The translations under genes and the position numbers were made by a program. The notes beneath the pieces were generated by a model. That model had not been told where the DNA came from. It saw only the letters and a program-made list of their open reading frames with translations, and ran no database searches. A DNA stretch of 46,564 bases from Pseudomonas sp. (GTDB lineage Bacteria; Pseudomonadota; Gammaproteobacteria; Pseudomonadales; Pseudomonadaceae): assembly GCF_030147005.1 (NCBI RefSeq), contig NZ_JASLAW010000022.1, forward strand, positions 1-46,564, in the 5' to 3' direction. Of this stretch, positions 8,155 through 17,049 are shown piece by piece (position 1 is the stretch's first letter; each line of letters starts with the position of its first letter).

Positions 8155-8832
8155 ATGCGCGTCCTGATTATTGAAGATGAAGAAAAAACCGCGGACTACC
8201 TGCACCGCGGCCTGACGGAGCAAGGCTACACCGTCGATGTGGCGCGCGAAGGCGTCGAGGGTTTGCATATGGCGCTGGAGAACGATTACGCAGTGATCGT
8301 GCTCGACGTGATGCTGCCGGCACTCGATGGTTTTGGCGTATTGCGCGCCTTGCGTGCACGCAAGCAGACGCCGGTGATCATGCTCACCGCCCGCGAGCGC
8401 GTGGAAGACCGCATTCGTGGCCTGCGCGAAGGCGCCGACGACTACCTGGGCAAGCCGTTTTCCTTCCTGGAACTGGTGGCGCGCCTGCAAGCGTTGACCC
8501 GGCGCAGCGGCGGCCATGAGCCGGTGCAGGTGACGGTTGCCGACTTGTGGATCGACCTGATCAGCCGCAAGGCCAGTCGCAACGGTGTGCGCCTGGACCT
8601 GACCGCCAAGGAGTTTTCGCTGCTCAGCGTATTGGCGCGGCGCCAGGGGGAAATCCTGTCCAAAACGGCGATTGCCGAGATGGTCTGGGACATCAATTTC
8701 GACAGCGACGCCAACGTGGTCGAAGTGGCGATCAAGCGCCTGCGCGCCAAACTCGATGGGCCGTTCGAGCACAAGCTGCTGCACACCATTCGTGGCATGG
8801 GCTACGTGCTGGAGAACCGCAGTGCCGGCTAA
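8155..8832 (+). CDS. OmpR/CopR-type response regulator
   Basis: The product (225 residues) begins MRVLIIEDEEKTADYL, typical of the heavy-metal (CopR/CusR/IrlR) branch of OmpR regulators. D51 is the expected phospho-acceptor in VIVLDVMLPALDG. The C-terminal winged-helix DNA-binding domain (about 125-222) ends in HTIRGMGYVLE. The ATG at 8155 follows GAGGCGGG at close range; the longer frame from 8092 only reads through the end of the pump gene. It probably binds the palindrome at 3793-3808 and controls this operon; that target is inferred. Confidence 0.93.
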   Translation: MRVLIIEDEEKTADYLHRGLTEQGYTVDVAREGVEGLHMALENDYAVIVLDVMLPALDGFGVLRALRARKQTPVIMLTARERVEDRIRGLREGADDYLGKPFSFLELVARLQALTRRSGGHEPVQVTVADLWIDLISRKASRNGVRLDLTAKEFSLLSVLARRQGEILSKTAIAEMVWDINFDSDANVVEVAIKRLRAKLDGPFEHKLLHTIRGMGYVLENRSAG

Positions 8833-10186
8833 CTCCATCGCCCTGCGCCTGAGCGGCATGTTCACGCTGGTGGCGCTGCTGATCTTCGTGCTGATCGGCG
8901 GTGCGCTGTACCAGCAAGTGGACCGTGGCCTGGGGTTGTTGCCGGGGGCCGAGCTGGATGCGCGCTACAGCGTCCTCGAATCCTCGGTGAACCGCTTCGG
9001 CACGCCGGAGCATTGGGTCAAGATAAAGGCCAAGCTCAAGCTGCTGGGCGAAGAAGACAAGCGCATTCGCTTCTGGGTGGTCAGCAGCGACCCGAGTTAC
9101 GAATACGGTGAACCGGATGCGCAGATTCGCGCCTTTGCCCAGGGCCCGACCGGTAAACGCGACCTGCGCCTGCCCGGCCACGATTACCCATTCAAGGTGC
9201 TGGTAAGCCAGTTTGCCGCCAAGGAGCAACGCCCACCGCTGCGTTTTATGATCGCCATCGACACCGAGAATTTCCGCACCACCCAGCACCATCTGCTGGT
9301 GGCACTGATCAGCCTGGCGCTGGCCGGCGTGGTCATGGCCTCGTTGCTGGGCTTCTGGGTGTCGCGCATCGGCCTCAAGCCATTGGAAAAACTCTCGGCC
9401 GAAGCACAAAAACTCGCGCCGCCGAAACTCTCCGGGCGCCTGCAACTGTCGCCGCTGCCGCCCGAACTGAGCCAGTTCGTCAATTCGTTCAACGCCACCC
9501 TCGACCGCGTCGAACACGCCTACTCACGCCTGGAATCGTTCAATGCCGACGTGGCCCATGAACTGCGCTCGCCACTGACCAACCTGATCGGCCAGACCCA
9601 GGTCGCGCTGACCCGCGGGCGTTCGGCCGAGCATTATTTCGAAGTACTGCAATCGAACCTGGAAGAGCTGGAACGGCTGCGTTCGATCATCAACGACATG
9701 CTCTTCCTCGCCAGTGCCGACCAGGGCAGCAAGGCCACCAAGCTGATCGAAAGCTCCCTGGCCGATGAAGTCGCGACCACCCTCGACTACCTGGACTTCA
9801 TCCTCGAAGACGCCCAGGTCGAAGTACGCGTACACGGTGATGCCCTGGTACAGATCGAAAAGGCTCACCTGCGGCGTGCGTTGATCAACCTGCTGAGTAA
9901 CGCCGTGCAACACACCGCGCCGGGGCAGGTCATCGACGTGCGCATTGAGGTGCAGGCGCAACAGGTGGCGATCGGTGTGACCAACCCCGGCGAGGCAATT
10001 GCCGGCGAGCACTTGCCACGCCTGTTCGAACGTTTCTATCGAGTGGATGCCTCGCGCCGCAACAGCGGGGCGAATCACGGGTTGGGGCTGGCGATCGTCA
10101 AGGCGATTGCGCTGATGCATGGCGGCGATGTGTTCGTGCGCAGCGAGCACGGTGGCAATACGTTTGGCATCACCCTGCCCGTCTAA
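8822..10186 (+). CDS. Sensor histidine kinase (heavy-metal sensor type)
   Basis: The product (454 residues) starts at GTG 8822, overlapping the regulator gene by 11 bases. TM1 (about 12-28) and TM2 (about 160-180) flank a periplasmic sensor region of roughly 130 residues. HAMP follows, then the phospho-acceptor H246 in DVAHELRSPLTN, the N-box N360 in LINLLSNAVQH, ERFYRVD and NHGLGLAIVKA. All catalytic boxes are present. It should phosphorylate the regulator encoded just before it. The signal is unknown; its location with an RND pump suggests sensing of a pump substrate or envelope stress. Confidence 0.92.
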   Translation: MPANSIALRLSGMFTLVALLIFVLIGGALYQQVDRGLGLLPGAELDARYSVLESSVNRFGTPEHWVKIKAKLKLLGEEDKRIRFWVVSSDPSYEYGEPDAQIRAFAQGPTGKRDLRLPGHDYPFKVLVSQFAAKEQRPPLRFMIAIDTENFRTTQHHLLVALISLALAGVVMASLLGFWVSRIGLKPLEKLSAEAQKLAPPKLSGRLQLSPLPPELSQFVNSFNATLDRVEHAYSRLESFNADVAHELRSPLTNLIGQTQVALTRGRSAEHYFEVLQSNLEELERLRSIINDMLFLASADQGSKATKLIESSLADEVATTLDYLDFILEDAQVEVRVHGDALVQIEKAHLRRALINLLSNAVQHTAPGQVIDVRIEVQAQQVAIGVTNPGEAIAGEHLPRLFERFYRVDASRRNSGANHGLGLAIVKAIALMHGGDVFVRSEHGGNTFGITLPV

Positions 10187-10204
10187 CTGACTCAAGCGCA
10201 TCGA

Positions 10205-10240
10205 TGACTGTTGCGGTTTGGGCAACAGTCATTATCTTGT
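10205..10240 (+). terminator. Terminator after the RND/two-component operon
   Basis: TGACTGTTGC (10205-10214) and GCAACAGTCA (10222-10231) form a perfect 10-bp stem with a 7-base loop, followed by TTATCTTGTT. It lies 18 bases past the kinase stop codon. The T-tract is interrupted, so termination may be partial. Confidence 0.65.
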
Positions 10241-10252
10241 TACACTCTGTAT

Positions 10253-10400
10253 CGCACCGCTCGCCTGCGTTACTTTGACGCATCGATGAGCGCGACGGCA
10301 AAGGCAGCTAACCCGCTCACCCGAATTTCCCTCGACTTATTTCCAGGGCTCTACACTGGGAATCTGTCTTAAAGCCGCTGACTTCAGCGGCTTTTTTTTG
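10253..10400 (+). ncRNA. Possible small RNA or terminated leader upstream of the porin gene
   Basis: TTGGGC (10218-10223), a 17-base spacer and TACACT (10241-10246) form a possible sigma-70 promoter. A transcript starting near 10253 would run about 148 nt without a convincing reading frame to a strong intrinsic terminator at 10371-10399. The terminator comes 68 bases before the porin start codon, so it is either the end of a free small RNA or an attenuator of the porin leader. The eight-T tail is the kind of 3' end that Hfq binds. The promoter is weak by consensus, so this remains a proposal. Confidence 0.35.
10371..10399 (+). terminator. Strong intrinsic terminator upstream of oprD-family gene
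   Basis: AAAGCCGCTG (10371-10380) pairs perfectly with CAGCGGCTTT (10385-10394) around an ACTT loop, and T runs from 10392 to 10399. It cannot be the main terminator of the kinase operon, which has its own hairpin 140 bases earlier. It implies a separate transcript ending here. Confidence 0.85.
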
Positions 10401-10467
10401 CCGTGAAAAAAGGCCAGGCACACCCCACGACATTGGCCGTTCATGATTGACCAAAGGAGCTCCATCG

Positions 10468-11790
10468 GTGAAGAACTCGCTGACGTTTACCCCGTTATTC
10501 CTCGCAATCGCAGCAACGATCGCTCCTCTTGCCCACGCGGCAGACGCCACGCCCACCGAAGGTTTCATCGAGGGCTCGCACCTCACCGTCAACACCCGCA
10601 ACTACTACATGAACCGCGACCGTCGCGACATTCACACCGATGACAGCAAGGAATGGGGCCAAGGCTTTATCGGCACCTTCGAATCCGGCTACACCCAAGG
10701 CACGCTCGGTTTCGGCCTGGACCTCAACGCCATGCTCGGCCTCAAACTCGACGGCGGTGGCGGCACCGACGGCTCCAGCATCCTTCCTTATGGCAGTGGC
10801 AACGGCAAGGCGCCCGGCGCGTTCTCCACCGCTGGCGGCACGTTAAAAATGCGCGCGTTCAATACCGAGTTGAAGGCCGGCGACCTGTTTCTCAACAACC
10901 CAGTGATCGCCGGCGGCATGACCCGCATGCTGCCCCAGACATTTCGCGGCGCGAGCCTGACCAACCACAGCCTCGACGGCTGGATGTTCGAAGGCGGCCA
11001 GGCGAGTTTCACCAAGCCCTACAACCAGAGCGGCCACCGCCGCATCGGCACCAGCTACGGCGCCTTGCCGGCCAACGCCGACAGCCAGCACCTGAACTGG
11101 GCCGGCGCATCGTTCAGCGGTATTCCCGGGCTGACCAGCAACCTGTACGCCGCCGAGCTCAAGGACGTGTGGCACCAGTATTACTACGACCTTGAATACA
11201 CCTATGCACTCAACGACCTGGTCAGCCTGACCCCCGGCCTGCATTACTACCACACCCAGGACACCGGCCAGGCACTGCTGGGCGATATCGACAACAACAC
11301 CTACAGCCTGCATGTCACCGTAGGCGTGGGCAACCACAGCGTCACCGCCGCGTATCAGCGGGTCAACGGCAACACGCCCTTCGACTACATCACCCAGGGC
11401 GACAGCGTGTACCTGGACAACTCCCAGCAGTACTCGGACTTCAACGGCCCCAACGAGCGTTCGTGGAAGCTCAAGTATGCCTATGATTTTGCTGGTTTCG
11501 GCCTGCCCGGCCTGACGTCCGCCGTGTCGTATATCAGCGGCAAGACCGACCTGACCACCGTCGACCCGAATAGCCGTGGCTACAGCGCCTGGTACAGCGC
11601 CGATGGCAAGAACGCCAGGCACTGGGAGCGCGATATCGACCTGAAATACGTGGTGCAAGACGGCAAGGCCAAAGACCTGGCGGTGCGCCTGCAATGGGCG
11701 ACCCACCGAGGGGGCGATGGTTATTCGGCGGTGGATCGGGATGTCGATGAGTACCGGGTGATTGTCGACTATCCGATCAACGTGTTCTGA
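10468..11790 (+). CDS. OprD-family outer-membrane porin
   Basis: The product (440 residues) has a signal peptide ending about APLAHA-AD. It then has the OprD hallmark GFIEGSHLTVNTRNYYMNRD and many alternating aromatic/polar beta strands, ending in a terminal aromatic (VIVDYPINVF), as required for barrel assembly. OprD-type porins are 18-stranded substrate-specific channels for amino acids, small carboxylates or aromatic acids. The sequence looks closer to the OprE/OprQ group than to OprD itself, but this is an impression. The GTG at 10468 is preceded by AAAGGAG at 8-9 bases, which beats the TTG at 10447. Confidence 0.92.
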   Translation: MKNSLTFTPLFLAIAATIAPLAHAADATPTEGFIEGSHLTVNTRNYYMNRDRRDIHTDDSKEWGQGFIGTFESGYTQGTLGFGLDLNAMLGLKLDGGGGTDGSSILPYGSGNGKAPGAFSTAGGTLKMRAFNTELKAGDLFLNNPVIAGGMTRMLPQTFRGASLTNHSLDGWMFEGGQASFTKPYNQSGHRRIGTSYGALPANADSQHLNWAGASFSGIPGLTSNLYAAELKDVWHQYYYDLEYTYALNDLVSLTPGLHYYHTQDTGQALLGDIDNNTYSLHVTVGVGNHSVTAAYQRVNGNTPFDYITQGDSVYLDNSQQYSDFNGPNERSWKLKYAYDFAGFGLPGLTSAVSYISGKTDLTTVDPNSRGYSAWYSADGKNARHWERDIDLKYVVQDGKAKDLAVRLQWATHRGGDGYSAVDRDVDEYRVIVDYPINVF

Positions 11791-11819
11791 CCAGGGCCTG
11801 ACTGACAGTGCAGATCCAG

Positions 11820-11848
11820 TGTGGGAGCACACCACTCCCACATTTTTG
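11820..11848 (+). terminator. Terminator after the porin gene
   Basis: TGTGGGAG (11820-11827) pairs with CTCCCACA (11835-11842) over a 7-base loop and is followed by TTTTTG. It lies 30 bases after the porin stop, so the diguanylate cyclase downstream probably has its own promoter. Confidence 0.85.
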
Positions 11849-11911
11849 TGCTGCGCCATATTCCAGAGTTGCTACTACGCTAAGGGCATCCTCAGAGCAG
11901 AAGTACATCCG

Positions 11912-13414
11912 ATGAGCTCAAGCCCTGCCCGCCCTACCCGCCGTCCGGAGCGCCTGCTGATTCTGGGCAGCACCCTCACGGTGTTGCTGATCGTGGGCAT
12001 CGTCACCGCGCTGTTGATTCGTGAACACGCCAACACCCTGCAGACGGCCAAGCGCACCGCCAATACCATCACTCAGTTGATCGACGCCGATGTGCTACGC
12101 AACGTCGAGCTTTATGACATGGCCCTCAAAGGCCTGATCGCCGCGACCGAGCGCACCGACCTGCAGGGCGTATCTGCAAGCATCCGGCATCTGGTGCTGT
12201 TCGACCGTTCCGACGCAGCGCCGTACAAGGGCGACATCCTGCTGCTGGGGCCAAGCGGCGAGGTACTTGCCGATTCGTCCGTGCTCACGCCAAAGACCGG
12301 CAACTTCGCCGACCGCGACTATTTCCAGATTCATCGCAGCAATCCCGACATAGGGCTGTATATCAGTCGCCCGTTCATGGCCCGTTGTGAATGCGAAGAC
12401 CCATCGCGCATTGCGTTCAGCCGCCGCGTTTCATCACCGGACGGGCGTTTTCAGGGGGTGGCGGTCGCCTCCATGCGCCTTTCGTACTTCCATCAACTGT
12501 TCAGCAGCCTGAATATCGGCACGGGCAGCACCATCAGTCTGCTCAACCATCAAGGCATCCTGCTGGCACAAGAGCCTTTGCTGGAAGCGGACATGATCAA
12601 CAAGGACCTGAGTCTGCGCCCCAATGTGGCCCGCATGCTGCGCGAGCGGAACGGCAATTTTCGCAGCGTATCCAGTGTCGACCACCGAGGGCGGCTCTAC
12701 AGTTTCTCGAGCGTGGGCAATTTGCCGTTGATCGTCGCGGTGGCGTTGGCCAGCGACGAAGTATTTGCGCCATGGCGACGCGCAGCGTGGCTGGTGAGCT
12801 TCGCGACGGGGGTGTTATGCATTGGCCTGTTGTGGCTGACCTGGGCGCTGTGCATGGAGCTGCGACGGCGCCAGCGGGTCGAGCAGGTGCTGTCAGAACT
12901 GGCAGGTACGGATGCCCTCACCGGCCTGGCCAACCGCCGCACACTGGACGAGCGACTGCGCCTGGAATGGGACCGCGCACAACGCTCGACCGAGCCGCTG
13001 ACGGTGCTGATGATTGACGTGGACCACTTCAAAGCCTTCAACGACCGCCATGGCCACCAAGGCGGGGATGATGCGCTGCGCACCGTGGCGCAGGTGATCA
13101 ACAGCAATATCCGCCGCCCGGCCGATCTGGCGGCGCGTTATGGTGGTGAAGAATTCGCGGTAATACTGCCCCACACCGATGCCAAGGGCGCGTGGGTGAT
13201 TGCCGAGCGTATCCGCCAGAGCGTCCAGCACTTGCCACGCATGGCCGGGGATGACCAGCCGATCACGGTAAGCATCGGCATGAGTACCTGGCAGAAACAC
13301 AGCCGTAATACCCTTGAAGATTTGCTGCTAAAGGCCGATCAGGCGCTGTACGAAGCCAAGCACACTGGGCGCGATCGAATTGTGGATGCTGAACAGCTCT
13401 GCGTTCGGACATAA
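11912..13414 (+). CDS. Membrane diguanylate cyclase with periplasmic sensor
   Basis: The product (500 residues) has TM1 (about 15-36), a periplasmic PDC/dCACHE-like sensor (about 40-285, with DRDYFQIHRSNPDIGLYISRP typical of these domains) and TM2 (about 292-314). A cytosolic GGDEF domain follows, with the metal ligand D369 in MIDVDHF and active-site GGEEF at 411-415. The inhibitory I-site RxxD is intact (R402-D405, five residues before GGEEF). It should make cyclic di-GMP with product feedback inhibition. No EAL domain is present. I use ATG 11912; the longer frame reads through the porin terminator. The ligand is unknown. Confidence 0.93.
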   Translation: MSSSPARPTRRPERLLILGSTLTVLLIVGIVTALLIREHANTLQTAKRTANTITQLIDADVLRNVELYDMALKGLIAATERTDLQGVSASIRHLVLFDRSDAAPYKGDILLLGPSGEVLADSSVLTPKTGNFADRDYFQIHRSNPDIGLYISRPFMARCECEDPSRIAFSRRVSSPDGRFQGVAVASMRLSYFHQLFSSLNIGTGSTISLLNHQGILLAQEPLLEADMINKDLSLRPNVARMLRERNGNFRSVSSVDHRGRLYSFSSVGNLPLIVAVALASDEVFAPWRRAAWLVSFATGVLCIGLLWLTWALCMELRRRQRVEQVLSELAGTDALTGLANRRTLDERLRLEWDRAQRSTEPLTVLMIDVDHFKAFNDRHGHQGGDDALRTVAQVINSNIRRPADLAARYGGEEFAVILPHTDAKGAWVIAERIRQSVQHLPRMAGDDQPITVSIGMSTWQKHSRNTLEDLLLKADQALYEAKHTGRDRIVDAEQLCVRT

Positions 13415-13440
13415 AAAAAGGCCACCCGGAGGCAGCCTTT
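13411..13440 (-). terminator. Terminator of the dcw-lpxC transcription unit
   Basis: On the minus strand AAAGGC-TGCC-tccg-GGTG-GCCTTT folds into a stem of about 10 bp with two G-U pairs, followed by a run of seven T. It begins 27 bases after the lpxC stop. On the plus strand the inner pairs mismatch and the T-run is short. It mainly serves lpxC, although it abuts the stop codon of the convergent cyclase gene. Confidence 0.8.
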
Positions 13441-13466
13441 AAAAACTAAAGAAAGAGAGTTGTTAC

Positions 13467-14378
13467 TTACACCGCCGCAACGGGACGCATGTAAGAGATC
13501 GGTGCGGTGCTGGCATCTTCGAAGGTCACAACTTCCCAAGCGTCTGTCTGCTCAATCAACTTGCGCAGCAGCTGGTTGTTAAGGGCGTGGCCCGACTTGA
13601 AGCCTTTGAACTCGCCTATCAGGCTATTGCCCAGCAGGTAGAGGTCACCGATTGCATCGAGGATCTTGTGCTTCACGAACTCGTCTTCGTAGCGAAGGCC
13701 GTCTTCGTTCAGTACACCATCCGCGTCGACCACAATGGCGTTTTCAACGCTGCCGCCGAGTGCGAGGTTGTGCTTGCGCAGGTACTCGATGTCACTCATG
13801 AAACCAAAGGTACGGGCGCGGCTGACTTCTTTTACGAACGAAGTGCTGGAAAAATCCACGCTTGCACTTTGGGTGCGGTCACGGAATACCGGGTGATCGA
13901 AATCGATCTCAAAGCTCACTTTAAAGCCTTCGAACGGGACGAAGGTGGCGCGCTTGTCGCCGTCTTCTACTGTCACTTCCCGCAGAATGCGAATGAACTT
14001 CTTGGCTGCGTCCTGTTCTTCCAGGCCGGCAGATTGAATCAGGAATACGAAGGGTCCGGCGCTGCCATCCATGATAGGGACTTCGGACGCGGAGAGCTCG
14101 ACGTAGGCGTTATCGATGCCCAGGCCAGCCATGGCCGAGAGCAAGTGCTCCACCGTATCCACTTTGACGTCACCGTTGACCAACGTGGTCGACATCGTGG
14201 TTTCGCCAACGTTTTCCGCGCGAGCAGGAATCTGCACCACAGGGTCCAGGTCGGCACGCACAAACACGATGCCGGTGTCGACAGGTGCAGGCTTGAGGGT
14301 CAGGTATACCTTCTCCCCGGAGTGCAGACCTACACCTGTGGCACGAATAATATTCTTCAGGGTGCGTTGTTTAATCAT
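13467..14378 (-). CDS. lpxC: UDP-3-O-acyl-N-acetylglucosamine deacetylase
   Basis: LpxC catalyses the committed step of lipid A synthesis. The product is 303 residues, the usual length in Pseudomonas. It begins MIKQRTLKNIIRATGVGLHS and has the zinc ligand in STVEH-like DTVEHLLSAMAG (about 75-86), a second ligand region HPVFRDRTQS and the C-terminal KHKILDAIGDLYLLG and KSGHALNN motifs. It is the last gene of the dcw cluster, 112 bases after ftsZ. That gap is large enough for its own promoter; a TGTTCA-17-TATTAT candidate lies at 14459-14431. Confidence 0.97.
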   Translation of the reverse strand: MIKQRTLKNIIRATGVGLHSGEKVYLTLKPAPVDTGIVFVRADLDPVVQIPARAENVGETTMSTTLVNGDVKVDTVEHLLSAMAGLGIDNAYVELSASEVPIMDGSAGPFVFLIQSAGLEEQDAAKKFIRILREVTVEDGDKRATFVPFEGFKVSFEIDFDHPVFRDRTQSASVDFSSTSFVKEVSRARTFGFMSDIEYLRKHNLALGGSVENAIVVDADGVLNEDGLRYEDEFVKHKILDAIGDLYLLGNSLIGEFKGFKSGHALNNQLLRKLIEQTDAWEVVTFEDASTAPISYMRPVAAV

Positions 14379-14430
14379 GGCTTGGACCGCTTCAGCGCAA
14401 ATTGCGAACTGGTATCAACAAAGGCTGGCG

Positions 14431-14459
14431 ATAATAGCAGACCATACCTTTGCTGAACA
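14431..14459 (-). promoter_or_regulatory. Possible lpxC promoter
   Basis: On the minus strand TGTTCA (14459-14454), 17 bases and TATTAT (14436-14431) lie about 55 bases before the lpxC ATG, in the longest gap of the dcw cluster's distal part. The -10 is good and the -35 is poor. lpxC often has separate transcription in pseudomonads and enterics, which makes a promoter here plausible. Confidence 0.4.
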
Positions 14460-14490
14460 CCAATCACCTTCATAGCCCTGATACATTCCA

Positions 14491-15696
14491 TTAATCGGCC
14501 TGACGACGCAGGAATGCCGGGATGTCCAGGTAGTCCAGATCGTCTTGCGGATTCGGGCTACGGGACGCCGCAGCACCGGCCTGAGCCTGGTTGCGCATCA
14601 CGGTCGGACGGTCCAGGTCACGGTAGTTCACCGACGGCAGTTCCTGGCGCGAAGACGCTGGAGCGGCAGCCGCTTGGCTGGCGTGGCTGGCCTGGCTGTT
14701 ATGCAGGGTGTTGTCGATGACCTTCACAGGCTTCTCGATTTTCGCACCCAGGCCGGTCGCAACCACGGTCACGTGCAGCTCGTCGCGCATGTCCGGATCG
14801 ATAACGGTACCGACCTTGACCATGGCGTGTTCGGACGCGAAGGCTTCGATGATGCTACCCACGTCGGAGTACTCACCCAGGGACAGGTCAGGGCCGGCGG
14901 TGATATTTACCAGGATGCCGCGTGCGCCTTGCAGGTTCACGTCTTCGAGCAGCGGGTTGCGGATGGCCGCTTCGGTGGCTTCGCGTGCACGGTTCGGACC
15001 GCTGGCGCAGCCGGTGCCCATCATCGCCATGCCCATTTCGCTCATCACGGTACGGACGTCGGCAAAGTCGACGTTGATCATGCCTGGACGCTTGATGATG
15101 TCGGAGATACCGCGAACGGCACCGGCCAGTACATCGTCAGCCTTGGCGAACGCGGACAGCAGGCTTGCGTCCTTGCCCAGGATGGTCAGCAGTTTCTCGT
15201 TGGGGATGGTGATCAACGAGTCGACGCTTTCAGACAGCAGACGGATACCTTCGTCGGCAATCTGCATGCGCTTGCGGCCTTCGAACGGGAACGGACGGGT
15301 CACTACAGCGACGGTCAGAATCCCCATTTCCTTGGCCACTTCGGCAATGATCGGCGCTGCACCGGTACCGGTACCGCCGCCCATGCCGGTGGTGATGAAC
15401 ACCATGTTGGTGCCCTGCAGCACTTCGGCAATACGCTCGCGGTCTTCCAGGGCGGCTTGACGGCCGACTTCCGGATTGGCGCCTGCGCCGAGGCCCTTGG
15501 TCACGGCTGTGCCCAATTGCAGGATGGTCCGCGCGCCGATGCTTTTCAGCGCCTGGGCATCAGTGTTGGCGCAGATGAATTCAACGCCTTCAATGTTGCT
15601 CTTGACCATATGGTTGACAGCGTTGCCGCCGCCACCGCCGACACCGATTACTTTAATAACCGGGCTAGCGGGGATGTTGTCTACGAGTTCAAACAT
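14491..15696 (-). CDS. ftsZ: Cell division GTPase FtsZ
   Basis: This is the tubulin-like protein that forms the cytokinetic Z ring (401 residues). The GTP-binding N-terminal domain has GVGGGGGNAVNHM (17-29) and the signature GMGGGTGTGAAP (about 104-115); the T7 synergy-loop segment NVDFADVRTVM follows near 207. A variable linker rich in A, S and Q precedes the conserved C-terminal peptide DYLDIPAFLRRQAD, which binds FtsA and ZipA. The ATG is preceded by AAAGGAGAG, the strongest ribosome site in the cluster, fitting its high expression. The 75-base gap before it could hold a promoter. Confidence 0.98.
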   Translation of the reverse strand: MFELVDNIPASPVIKVIGVGGGGGNAVNHMVKSNIEGVEFICANTDAQALKSIGARTILQLGTAVTKGLGAGANPEVGRQAALEDRERIAEVLQGTNMVFITTGMGGGTGTGAAPIIAEVAKEMGILTVAVVTRPFPFEGRKRMQIADEGIRLLSESVDSLITIPNEKLLTILGKDASLLSAFAKADDVLAGAVRGISDIIKRPGMINVDFADVRTVMSEMGMAMMGTGCASGPNRAREATEAAIRNPLLEDVNLQGARGILVNITAGPDLSLGEYSDVGSIIEAFASEHAMVKVGTVIDPDMRDELHVTVVATGLGAKIEKPVKVIDNTLHNSQASHASQAAAAPASSRQELPSVNYRDLDRPTVMRNQAQAGAAASRSPNPQDDLDYLDIPAFLRRQAD

Positions 15697-15771
15697 GTTC
15701 CCTCTCCTTTCGTTTTCTCTAGTTTTTTCGCCTACTGCTTATTACGGGTGTTGCGGTGTCGCGGTAAATCT

Positions 15772-17034
15772 TTAGAAATTGCCTTTTACCCAAGCCTGCA
15801 GCCGCTCGAACAACGGCGCTTTCGCCTCGTCATCGCTGCGGTAGCTGTCGCGGATACTCGGGCCCGACAGGGAAATGCCGTCGGTCTGCTTTTGCAGCCC
15901 GTACAACAGCAAGCCCACACCGGTGGAATAAATCGGGTTGCGCACCACATCGCCCAGGCCTTTGACGCCATGGGGCACGCCCAGGCGCACCGGCATGTGG
16001 AAGATCTCTTCGGCCAGTTCGACCGCGCCTTCCATCTTCGAGGTGCCACCGGTCAGCACGATGCCGGCCGGGATCAAATCTTCGTAGCCGCTGCGGCGCA
16101 GCTCAGCCTGGATCAAGGTGAACAGCTCGTCGTAACGCGGCTCGACCACTTCGGCCAGGGCCTGGCGCGACAGTTCGCGCGGTGGACGGTCGCCGACGCT
16201 TGGCACCTTGATGGTTTCACCGGCACCAGCCAGCTTGGCCAGGGCGCACGCGTAGCGGATCTTGATTTCTTCGGCGTACTGGGTCGGTGTACGCAACGCC
16301 ATGGCGATATCGTTGGTGACCTGGTCGCCGGCAATCGGGATCACGGCGGTGTGACGAATCGCCCCCTCGGTGAAGATCGCGATGTCGGTGGTACCGCCGC
16401 CGATGTCCACCAGGCACACACCCAGTTCTTTTTCGTCGTCGGTGAGCACCGAATACGCCGAAGCCAGCTGCTCGAGAATGATGTCGTCGATTTCCAGGCC
16501 GCAGCGACGCACGCATTTTTCGATGTTCTGTGCGGCGTTGACGGCGCAGGTCACCACGTGGACCTTGGCTTCCAGACGCACGCCCGACATGCCCAGCGGC
16601 TCGCGAACGCCTTCCTGATTATCGATCACGTAGTCCTGCGGCAAGGTGTGCAGTACGCGCTGGTCAGCCGGGATCGCCACGGCCTGGGCGGCGTCAAGCA
16701 CGCGCTCGAGATCGGCCGAGCTGACTTCACGATCGCGGATCGCCACGATGCCGTGGGAGTTCAGGCTGCGGATATGGTTGCCGGCCACGCCGACGAACGC
16801 CGAGTGAATCCGGCAACCGGCCATCAGCTGCGCTTCTTCGATGGCGCGCTGGATCGATTGCACGGTGGACTCGATGTTCACCACCACGCCCTTCTTCAGG
16901 CCCCGGGACGGATGCGTGCCAATACCGACGATTTCGATAGTGCCGTCCTCACCGACCTCGCCCACCAACGCCACCACCTTGGAGGTGCCGATATCGAGAC
17001 CGACGATCATTTTGCCGCTTTGCACGTTTGCCAT
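15772..17034 (-). CDS. ftsA: Cell division actin-like protein FtsA
   Basis: The product (420 residues) is an actin/Hsp70-fold ATPase that tethers FtsZ filaments to the membrane and recruits later divisome proteins. It shows the phosphate-1 motif GLDIGTSKVVALVGE (13-27), phosphate-2 VDIGGGTTDIAIF near 205-217 and adenosine-motif LTGGTSKMEGA near 335. The C-terminal amphipathic helix LFERLQAWVKGNF is the membrane-targeting sequence. It starts 15 bases after ftsQ and ends 75 bases before ftsZ. Confidence 0.97.
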   Translation of the reverse strand: MANVQSGKMIVGLDIGTSKVVALVGEVGEDGTIEIVGIGTHPSRGLKKGVVVNIESTVQSIQRAIEEAQLMAGCRIHSAFVGVAGNHIRSLNSHGIVAIRDREVSSADLERVLDAAQAVAIPADQRVLHTLPQDYVIDNQEGVREPLGMSGVRLEAKVHVVTCAVNAAQNIEKCVRRCGLEIDDIILEQLASAYSVLTDDEKELGVCLVDIGGGTTDIAIFTEGAIRHTAVIPIAGDQVTNDIAMALRTPTQYAEEIKIRYACALAKLAGAGETIKVPSVGDRPPRELSRQALAEVVEPRYDELFTLIQAELRRSGYEDLIPAGIVLTGGTSKMEGAVELAEEIFHMPVRLGVPHGVKGLGDVVRNPIYSTGVGLLLYGLQKQTDGISLSGPSIRDSYRSDDEAKAPLFERLQAWVKGNF

Positions 17035-17049
17035 GGGTCCTGCCTCTTC

